NCBI GenBank assembly: GCA_020625635.1
Contig: JAHLBL010000104.1
Location: 1 to 6,259 of the forward strand
Source: a bacterium
GTDB taxonomy: Bacteria > Bacillota > Clostridia > Oscillospirales > Acutalibacteraceae
Direction of reading: 5' to 3'
Length of the DNA: 6,259 nucleotides
The notes under the pieces are model-generated. The model saw only the letters and a list, made by a program, of their open reading frames with translations. It searched no databases and was not told where the DNA came from. Shown piece by piece: positions 1-4,598 of this stretch (positions within the stretch are counted from its first letter, which is position 1; every line of letters starts with the position of its first letter). The translations under genes and the position numbers were made by a program.

Positions 1-50
1 CGCTTGTTGCGGCGTGTTCATAGCTTAACCAATCATATGCGCGGCGGGCT

Positions 51-73
51 AAAATGTCCGACCGGGACATTTT
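51..73. terminator. Possible bidirectional hairpin terminator
   Basis: A perfect 9-bp inverted repeat (AAAATGTCC at 51-59, GGACATTTT at 65-73) encloses a 5-nt loop. The A-run on one side and T-run on the other give it a U-tail on both strands, so it could end transcription in either direction: an unseen gene coming from the left, or the minus-strand tRNA transcript. The stem core is only about four GC pairs plus AT pairs and the U-tract is four bases before it is broken, so function is an inference. Confidence 0.45.
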
Positions 74-110
74 CTTAACGCCCTGTTCGAGCCCGTTATA
101 TTTTTATGCT

Positions 111-150
111 CATAAACTCAAATATCCCCAATAGGGGATATTTGAGTTTA

Positions 151-152
<2 letters not shown>
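111..152. repeat. Perfect 19-bp inverted repeat at the tRNA 3' end
   Basis: The arms 111-129 and 134-152 are exact reverse complements around a 4-nt loop (AATA). The right arm reaches into the tRNA gene and covers two bases of its encoded CCA. In the tRNA transcript this would form a long stable hairpin beginning at the CCA end. There is no clean U-run after it on either strand (minus: AGCATAAAAA), so it is not a classical terminator. It could act in 3'-end processing or stability, or be the centre of a larger inverted duplication that includes the tRNA T-arm. Confidence 0.75.
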
Positions 153-225
<73 letters not shown>

Positions 226-242
226 TTATTCACTTCTATAGT

Positions 243-271
243 ATTATACTTTTTTATCAATATTAAGTCAA
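243..271 (-). promoter_or_regulatory. Sigma-A-type promoter of the tRNA-Gly gene
   Basis: On the minus strand, TTGACT (266-271) is followed after exactly 17 nt by TATAAT (243-248). The predicted transcription start falls about ten bases before the mature tRNA 5' end at 225, so there is a very short 5' leader. Only one base differs from the -35/-10 consensus, which suits a stable RNA gene. Confidence 0.85.
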
Positions 272-300
272 GAAAATAATTTGTATAATTATGTAGCACT

Positions 301-330
301 TTGACTTCTTTTATGTTATACTGTTATAAG
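301..330 (+). promoter_or_regulatory. Promoter of the DnaD/DnaB-like - DnaI-like operon
   Basis: TTGACT (301-306) is followed by an extended -10 element, TG at 322-323 and TATAAG at 325-330 (spacer 18), or alternatively TTATAA at 324-329 (spacer 17). The 5' leader to the start at 354 would be short, under 20 nt. Another TATAAT at 284-289 has no good -35 and may be a weaker second promoter. The divergent tRNA promoter lies only 29 bp away. Confidence 0.65.
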
Positions 331-353
331 ATTATTATACAAAGGATGTTTTT

Positions 354-1313
354 ATGCCTGTTAAGATGAATTTGGGTATGTGGGGGAGTGTTTTTGCTGT
401 TCCGTCGGCTATTGTTGATGAACACATCAAGCTTGCGAGTCCTTCTCAGCTTAAAATTATACTCTTTCTGTTGAGAAACAGCGGAAAGTCATATACATAT
501 AAGGAAATAGGAGACACGCTCTCGATTCACGAGGACGATGTCCGTGACAGCGTTGCGTTCTGGGTGGAGCGCGGGCTTATAAGCGATGATAAAGGTACGC
601 TGTCGCCTTCTGCTTCCGAAACATCGGAACCTGTTAAAGAAACAAAGGAACACACCGATACTCCCGAAAAAAAGTTTATTCCTACCAGAGCCGCAAAGCC
701 TGATATTGTCACGGTTTCACAGCGTATGGCTGCGGACGAGGAGCTGCGTCACCTTGTTTCCGAGGTTGAGCTTGTGCTGGGAGATATGCCCTCGCACGCG
801 TATATTTCCACGATTATTATGCTACGCGATACCTGCGGACTTCCTGCGGAGGTTATTCTCCATCTTGTGAATTACTGCAAGAGCATAGGTAAGCTTAACG
901 CCAACTCAATCGACAGAATCGGCGTAAAATGGGCTAACGACGGCATAAATACAATTGAGGCTGCCGACAACAGGATCCGACAGATTCATCAGTCTAATAT
1001 GAACTGGACACGCATAAGCTCCGTATTCGGTCTGAAAAACATCGGTTCGCCTACAGCTAAACAGCTTGAGTTTGCCGACAGGTGGATTGGTGAATGGCAT
1101 TTCTCCGACGAAATGCTCAGGGCGGCTTACGAGACCTGTGTTGATAACACGGGAAAAATGTCCAACGCGTATATCAACAAGGTGCTGAACCGCTGGTACA
1201 ACGCCGGCGTGTTCAAGGTTGAGGATATAGCGAAGCTTGATAAAAAGAAGCCCGTAAAGAAAACGAAGAGCGACGCTTCGTATGACATTGAGGAGCTCGA
1301 AAAGATAGTATAA
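354..1313 (+). CDS. DnaD/DnaB-family primosome protein with tandem DnaB_2 domains
   Basis: This 319-aa protein belongs to the Firmicute DnaD/DnaB superfamily, which helps remodel DNA at the origin or stalled forks and recruits the helicase-loader complex. Residues about 1-78 look like a winged-helix oligomerisation domain (SQLKIILFLLRN, then YKEIGDTLSIHEDDV and a recognition-helix region). Residues 79-122 form a polar, probably disordered linker. Two DnaB_2-type helical domains follow, at about 125-205 (ending IDRIGVKWANDGI) and 218-290 (ending AYINKVLNRWYNAGV, the YIxxxLxxW signature). DnaD itself normally has one such domain, while Bacillus DnaB has two. The tandem layout plus the DnaI-type gene 13 bp downstream therefore favours a DnaB-like role, though the protein is shorter than Bacillus DnaB. 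The C-terminal tail is Lys-rich, then acidic. An AAAGGA ribosome binding site at 341-346 ends 7 nt before the ATG and supports this start. The exact role of DnaB versus DnaD cannot be settled from sequence alone. Confidence 0.9.
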   Translation: MPVKMNLGMWGSVFAVPSAIVDEHIKLASPSQLKIILFLLRNSGKSYTYKEIGDTLSIHEDDVRDSVAFWVERGLISDDKGTLSPSASETSEPVKETKEHTDTPEKKFIPTRAAKPDIVTVSQRMAADEELRHLVSEVELVLGDMPSHAYISTIIMLRDTCGLPAEVILHLVNYCKSIGKLNANSIDRIGVKWANDGINTIEAADNRIRQIHQSNMNWTRISSVFGLKNIGSPTAKQLEFADRWIGEWHFSDEMLRAAYETCVDNTGKMSNAYINKVLNRWYNAGVFKVEDIAKLDKKKPVKKTKSDASYDIEELEKIV

Positions 1314-1326
1314 AGAGGTTATACAT

Positions 1327-2316
1327 ATGGGATACAGTAAAAAAGTACGCGATAAGGCTGCGGAGATTATCCGCGAACGTCATATGAAAGCCGAGAGAGA
1401 CTGCGACTTCAGACGGGATATGCTTTTTGAAAAGCTTCCAGAGGCTCAGGAGTACGAGCGGAAAATCGCTTCCTGCGCAATCGAGGCTGGCAGAGCCGTT
1501 GTAAAAGGCGGTGACGTTAAGACAGAACTCGAAAAGCTCCGCGTAAAGAGCCTGAGCCTTCAGACCGAGTATGAACAGTTCCTCGCCGAACACGGATATT
1601 CTATCAAGGATACCGAGCCCGACTATTTCTGTAAGAAATGTAATGATACGGGATATGTTGAGCTTGACAACCGTACAGTAGTCTGTGATTGCCTTAAAAG
1701 GACTTTGGTTGAATGCGCCTGCGACGAGCTTAACCGCTCGTCACCTCTGAGCCTGTGCACATTCAGAGACTTTAAGCTTGAGTATTACAGTGACGTGAAA
1801 GATGATGAATATCCACGTTCACCGCGTGCTCAGATGAGAAATCATCTGGACTTTTGTTTGAAGTATGCCGAGAACTTCAGAAAGGATTCTAAAAGTATCT
1901 TTATGAAGGGCAAGACAGGTCTCGGAAAAACCCATCTCAGCCTTTCTATTGCCAACGAAATTATTAAAAAGGGCTTTGGCGTTATCTATGTTTCCGCGCC
2001 CGTGCTCGTTTCTCAGCTTGAAAATGAGCGTTTCTCTCGCGATAACAAGGAGTTTTCCGTTGAACAGACCGTACTGGACTGCGACCTTCTTATTATCGAC
2101 GACCTCGGAACGGAGTTTACAACCTCATTTTCTACCACAGCCATTTATAATATCTTCAATTCACGTCTGCTTATGAAAAAGCCTATGATCATCAACACCA
2201 ATATGTCTCTTCAGGAGCTTGAAAAAACATACAACCAGCGCTTTGTATCACGCGTGATAGGTGAGGCCGTACGGCTTGATTTCTACGGCGACGATATAAG
2301 AATAAAGAAAAAATAA
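1327..2316 (+). CDS. dnaI: DnaI/DnaC-type AAA+ helicase loader
   Basis: This 329-aa protein is an ATPase of the DnaI/DnaC/IstB clade, which loads the replicative DNA helicase onto single-stranded DNA. The N-terminal half (about 1-95) is charged and helical. A zinc-binding region follows with Cys102, Cys105, Cys120 and Cys122 (CKKC and CDC pairs), as in DnaI N-domains that contact the helicase. The AAA+ core has Walker A GKTGLGKT at 195-202, Walker B LLIIDDLG at 254-261, sensor 1 around NTN at 290-292, and YNQRFVSR at 302-309 supplying the arginine finger. No C-terminal transposase-associated feature is seen, and no IS transposase is adjacent, so IstB is unlikely. An AGAGG site at 1314-1318 lies 8 nt before the ATG. 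The gene starts 13 nt after the upstream stop, so the two are surely co-transcribed, matching the dnaB-dnaI arrangement known from Bacillus. A terminator follows directly. Confidence 0.93.
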   Translation: MGYSKKVRDKAAEIIRERHMKAERDCDFRRDMLFEKLPEAQEYERKIASCAIEAGRAVVKGGDVKTELEKLRVKSLSLQTEYEQFLAEHGYSIKDTEPDYFCKKCNDTGYVELDNRTVVCDCLKRTLVECACDELNRSSPLSLCTFRDFKLEYYSDVKDDEYPRSPRAQMRNHLDFCLKYAENFRKDSKSIFMKGKTGLGKTHLSLSIANEIIKKGFGVIYVSAPVLVSQLENERFSRDNKEFSVEQTVLDCDLLIIDDLGTEFTTSFSTTAIYNIFNSRLLMKKPMIINTNMSLQELEKTYNQRFVSRVIGEAVRLDFYGDDIRIKKK

Positions 2317-2322
2317 AGATTT

Positions 2323-2345
2323 AAGCCGAGCACTATGCCCGGCTT
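2323..2345. terminator. Shared intrinsic terminator between convergent genes
   Basis: AAGCCGAGC (2323-2331) pairs with GCCCGGCTT (2337-2345) across a 5-nt loop, with one A-C mismatch. On the plus strand it is followed by TT and then AAATTT, and it closes the replication operon seven bases after its stop. On the minus strand the tail is AAATCTTT, so termination there is plausible but weaker. The stop codon of the convergent radical SAM gene (2333-2335) sits in the hairpin, starting in the loop region. Confidence 0.75.
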
Positions 2346-3247
2346 TTAAATTTGCCTCCCTGTATTATGTTTCTTCTCTCAAATTCCGAATTCATATAAT
2401 TGAGAACATGCTTTTTGTTTCCGCTCCACAAAGGCGCTATAAGAGATTTTTTATCACCGTCACCTGTTATTCGGTGAATCACGACGTTAGGCGGGAGAAG
2501 CTCAATACAGTTACAGATAATATCAGTATACTTTTCAAGTGACAGAACTTCGAATTTGCCGTTTTTGTATTCTTCCTCAAGGTCGGTATCCCTGAGCACA
2601 TGCAGGAGCTGGAGCTTTATTCCGTCGGTTCTTTCGCCGACATATTTCACACTCTCGTAAATCATATTCTCGGTTTCGTTCGGCAGACCGATTATCAGGT
2701 GCGTGATAACTTCTATGCCGTTGCTTTTCAGCTTTTTTACGGCTTCATCATATATATCGAGCTCATATCCTCTGCGAATGTAGTCGGCGGTGCTTTTGTG
2801 AATTGTCTGTAAGCCGAGTTCCACACTGACAGGCTTTATTCTGTTTAGCTCCGAGAGAATCATTATTTTATCGTCTTCAAGACAATCAGGTCTTGTGGCG
2901 ACCGATAATCCTACTATATAGTCAGGCTCAATTGCTTCATAAAACAGCTTTTTAAGGTATGCGGTATCAGCATAGGTGTTTGTATACGGCTGGAAATAAG
3001 CTGTATACTTTCCGTTTTTATTCTTCTGTTCGACTTTTTTCTTAGCTTGTTCGAGCTGTTCTTTAACGGGGAGCAGGGCAGAGGACGCGAACTCTCCCGA
3101 GCCGCCCTTACTGCAAAAGATACAGCCGCGAGTGTCGAGTTTACCGTCGCGATTCGGACAGGTCATTGTGCCGCTGATTGACAGCTTGTAAATCTTACAT
3201 CCGTATTTCATTAAGTTATATTCGTTTAAGGAATAATAATGCTTCAT
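2333..3247 (-). CDS. TIGR01212-family radical SAM protein (YtqA/YhcC-like)
   Basis: This 304-aa protein is an iron-sulfur enzyme of the radical SAM superfamily, of the Elp3-related YtqA (Bacillus) / YhcC (E. coli) family. The [4Fe-4S] cysteines are Cys30, Cys42 and Cys45 in the pattern C-x11-C-x2-C (TCPNRDG then GCIFC), wider than the classical CX3CX2C and typical of this family. A glycine motif GGSGEF follows at 48-53. Other family blocks are YFQPYTNTYA (84-93), GLSVATRPDC (113-122), VELGLQT (142-148), THLIIGLPNET (182-192) and RITGDG (259-264). The length is normal for the family. The substrate is, to my knowledge, not established; a role in tRNA or nucleotide modification is often suspected. 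In Bacillus, ytqA sits beside the tRNA methyltransferase gene ytqB, but no such partner lies here. The start has a GGAG at 3260-3263, 12 nt upstream, rather far. The -35 box of the opposite promoter overlaps this leader. Confidence 0.93.
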   Translation of the reverse strand: MKHYYSLNEYNLMKYGCKIYKLSISGTMTCPNRDGKLDTRGCIFCSKGGSGEFASSALLPVKEQLEQAKKKVEQKNKNGKYTAYFQPYTNTYADTAYLKKLFYEAIEPDYIVGLSVATRPDCLEDDKIMILSELNRIKPVSVELGLQTIHKSTADYIRRGYELDIYDEAVKKLKSNGIEVITHLIIGLPNETENMIYESVKYVGERTDGIKLQLLHVLRDTDLEEEYKNGKFEVLSLEKYTDIICNCIELLPPNVVIHRITGDGDKKSLIAPLWSGNKKHVLNYMNSEFERRNIIQGGKFKSRA

Positions 3248-3250
3248 AAT

Positions 3251-3279
3251 TTGACATTACTCCGATAATATTCTATAAT
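3251..3279 (+). promoter_or_regulatory. Perfect consensus sigma-A promoter upstream of the DUF3783 gene
   Basis: TTGACA at 3251-3256 is followed after exactly 17 nt by TATAAT at 3274-3279, matching the consensus at all twelve positions. The predicted transcription start is the G at 3286, which leaves a leader of about 100 nt before the chosen start codon. Its -35 box lies only 4 bp from the start codon of the divergent radical SAM gene, so strong transcription from here could hinder that gene. Confidence 0.88.
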
Positions 3280-3285
3280 TTCTAT

Positions 3286-3384
3286 GGGCGATTGCTTAAT
3301 CACCGTCTGTGTCTTATCTGCCCACGGTAAGGTCGCAGGTCTTTTCAATAACTGTTTGTGGGCTGAAAGGCTATGGAGATCAAT
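3286..3384 (+). promoter_or_regulatory. Structured leader with possible attenuator, unknown class
   Basis: This is the roughly 99-nt untranslated leader expected from the consensus promoter. A 5' hairpin GGCGATT-GCTT-AATCACC (3287-3304, one mismatch) is possible. ATCTGC (3316-3321) can pair with GCAGGT (3335-3340, one wobble), directly followed by CTTTT, as in a weak terminator. Two other pairings compete for the same bases: GGGC (3286-3289) with GCCC (3320-3323), and GCCCAC (3320-3325) with GTGGGC (3358-3363). Such mutually exclusive stems are seen in attenuators and riboswitches. I do not recognise any known riboswitch consensus, and the fold was drawn by eye. Confidence 0.35.
3375..3378 (+). 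promoter_or_regulatory. Ribosome binding site that decides the DUF3783 start
   Basis: GGAG lies 6 nt before the ATG at 3385. It overlaps the earlier in-frame ATG at 3373, whose own upstream AAAGG is only 2 nt away, too near for initiation. This favours the start at 3385. Confidence 0.6.
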
Positions 3385-3753
3385 ATGGGAAAGGTCTTTT
3401 TATTCAATATTGAGGAGAAAAAAGAACTTAAAATAAAAATGATTTGCGTCAGTCTGCGTCTGCAATACGAGGTTGTGAGCAGTGAAATGTTCTCGATGAA
3501 AATGGAGTCGATCGTAGGATTTTCAGACGACAGAACAAAGACGGGGGAGAGCTTCTCCGAGGAAATGCTCTATCTCGCTGGCTTTACTCAGACTGAGCTC
3601 AATCGCTTTTTATCTGAACTCCGCCGAAAGAAAGCCGCGATTGCGCTTAAAGCGATTATGACCGAGAGCAATCTTAAATATACCGCTGCGGAGCTGTGTA
3701 AAGAAATCGCCGCTGAGCATGAGGCTATGCAGAGCGGCAAAACAGTTCATTGA
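3385..3753 (+). CDS. DUF3783 domain protein
   Basis: This 122-aa protein (126 aa if the in-frame ATG at 3373 is used) has no known function. Counted from 3385, it begins MGKVFLFNI, followed by a Lys/Glu-rich stretch. The C-terminal half, about residues 58-112, matches the DUF3783 pattern as I remember it: a GF-x3-EL-x3-L segment (AGFTQTELNRFLSEL), then a KAIMTESN block and a helix ending ELCKEIAAEH. Members are small proteins common in Clostridia; no signal peptide or membrane segment is visible. Expression probably starts at the perfect promoter at 3251-3279, through a structured leader. The gene stands alone on its strand. Its TGA is directly followed by the stop of the convergent gene, with no terminator between. 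The family call is fairly sure; the biological role is unknown. Confidence 0.8.
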   Translation: MGKVFLFNIEEKKELKIKMICVSLRLQYEVVSSEMFSMKMESIVGFSDDRTKTGESFSEEMLYLAGFTQTELNRFLSELRRKKAAIALKAIMTESNLKYTAAELCKEIAAEHEAMQSGKTVH

Positions 3754-4434
3754 TTATACGTACATTTTTACATAGTCCATAAATTTGCGGTACATACTGC
3801 CTTCGACTTCCTCGAATTCCTTGTCGATACCGCCGTTGAAGAACATCTGATTATGAGTGCTGAGCGCTCTGTACATGGAAATCATATATCCGCGTACCTT
3901 GTCCTGAAGCTTTTCGTTCAGTTCGGTACCGTTGGAAAGACCAAGGTAGAGGTTGCCGTCGTGGATTTGCAGGGGGAGAATCTGTTTTATATCCTCGAAC
4001 CTGTTCGTCTTTTTTATTTCATTATAAAAATCTATGACGGAAAACTCGTTCCTGTCCTTGATGTCGGTGTTTTTGTCGATGATTTCCTCGCATTTCTTTA
4101 AGTCGAAGTATTCATCTGTCATATATTTATAGAGGTTGTTTTTGTTCACCTTTAGCACATAAAACAGTCTCATATTATGCAGCGCGTTTTCAAGACAGGA
4201 CAGTGAAGAAAATACCATATTGTTGTCAAGCTGTGCCAGCATATTGAAGATGTTCTGGTAAATGCTCTTGTTTATCAGAATCAGTGTGAGCATCTCCTGC
4301 TCCTTGTAATCCTCCATAAGAGTAGGGTGTATAAGGAATTTTGCCGTATATGCGTAGGATTTTTTTACATATTCTTTTAGCTGAATATAAAACTCATTCA
4401 GAAATTCAGAATTCTCGATTGTAAAAGTGAACAT
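3754..4434 (-). CDS. Hypothetical helical protein with R-x4-H motif (HEPN-like?)
   Basis: I do not recognise a named family for this 226-aa protein. It looks almost wholly alpha-helical and soluble, with many Asn, Lys, Tyr and Phe residues and no signal peptide. Residues about 45-100 (EMLTLILINKSIYQ, then SLSCLENALHNMRLFYVLKVN) resemble the helix that begins many DUF5677/AbiV-type HEPN-like proteins. Near the C-terminus, YRALSTHNQ gives Arg189-x4-His194, which fits the R-x4-6-H motif of HEPN ribonucleases. This is a short pattern and may be chance. No nucleotidyltransferase or other toxin-antitoxin partner lies beside it. An AAAGG at 4446-4450 lies 11 nt before the ATG, slightly long. Its TAA abuts the TGA of the DUF3783 gene. 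The divergent neighbour is a secreted lysozyme. The gene call is firm from length and intact frame; the function is open. Confidence 0.8.
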   Translation of the reverse strand: MFTFTIENSEFLNEFYIQLKEYVKKSYAYTAKFLIHPTLMEDYKEQEMLTLILINKSIYQNIFNMLAQLDNNMVFSSLSCLENALHNMRLFYVLKVNKNNLYKYMTDEYFDLKKCEEIIDKNTDIKDRNEFSVIDFYNEIKKTNRFEDIKQILPLQIHDGNLYLGLSNGTELNEKLQDKVRGYMISMYRALSTHNQMFFNGGIDKEFEEVEGSMYRKFMDYVKMYV

Positions 4435-4471
4435 ATTTATTCTCGCCTTTCAGTCAGTATCACACTAATAT

Positions 4472-4500
4472 AGTATAGAATAAAACCGTAAAAAATGCAA
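4472..4500 (-). promoter_or_regulatory. Possible promoter of the R-x4-H protein gene
   Basis: On the minus strand, TTGCAT (4495-4500) is followed after 17 nt by TATACT (4472-4477). The -10 box is good and the -35 only keeps TTG. It would give a leader of about 30 nt before the ATG at 4434. Confidence 0.45.
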
Positions 4501-4537
4501 ATTGTTTTGTTAAATATCGGTAATTTAATTGTTATGG

Positions 4538-4566
4538 TTGATTTTTCTTGTTTTTTGTTGTAGGAT
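4538..4566 (+). promoter_or_regulatory. Possible promoter of the GH25 lysozyme gene
   Basis: TTGATT (4538-4543) and TAGGAT (4561-4566) are separated by 17 nt, in an AT-rich divergent gap. Each box has four matches to consensus. The leader to the ATG at 4599 would be about 26 nt, holding the AAAGG ribosome binding site. Confidence 0.4.
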
Positions 4567-4584
4567 ATAGAGGAATTTTATTGG

Positions 4585-4589
4585 AAAGG
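4585..4589 (+). promoter_or_regulatory. Ribosome binding site that decides the lysozyme start
   Basis: AAAGG, within GGAAAGG, lies 9 nt before the ATG at 4599. It favours this ATG over an in-frame TTG at 4548, which would add 17 residues before the signal peptide and has no clear site of its own. Confidence 0.75.
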
Positions 4590-4598
4590 TATATTGAT

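Noticed and set aside
1..21. Minus-strand ATG at 19-21 opening a frame (MNTPQQA) that runs off the left edge.
   Set aside because: Only seven codons are visible and no ribosome binding site precedes it; it cannot be told from chance.
1..76. Plus-strand open frame ending in TAA at 74-76, which could be the tail of a gene entering from the left.
   Set aside because: About 25 codons of low-information sequence run straight through a hairpin; other frames also stay open for part of it, so no coding claim can be made.
81..110. Second tRNA gene on the plus strand, suggested by GTTCGAGCCC.
   Set aside because: The surrounding bases do not form a T-stem of five pairs and no anticodon or D-arm is present upstream; at most it is a fragment.
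1213..1593. A 126-codon minus-strand open frame across the junction of the two replication genes.
   Set aside because: It lies antisense to two clear coding regions, spans their boundary, and its protein has no recognisable domain; it is a shadow frame.
1327..2316. IstB-type transposition helper instead of a replication helicase loader.
   Set aside because: No transposase gene or insertion sequence ends are nearby, the protein has the DnaI-type N-terminal cysteine region, and it follows a DnaD/DnaB-type gene.
3286..3384. Leader as 6S RNA, SRP RNA or a known riboswitch class (preQ1, fluoride, THF, c-di-GMP, ZTP).
   Set aside because: None of the conserved core sequences that I know for these classes is present, and the segment is too short for 6S RNA.
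4548..4598. Upstream TTG start at 4548 for the lysozyme.
   Set aside because: It would place 17 residues before a standard signal peptide and lacks a ribosome binding site, whereas the ATG at 4599 has AAAGG at good spacing.
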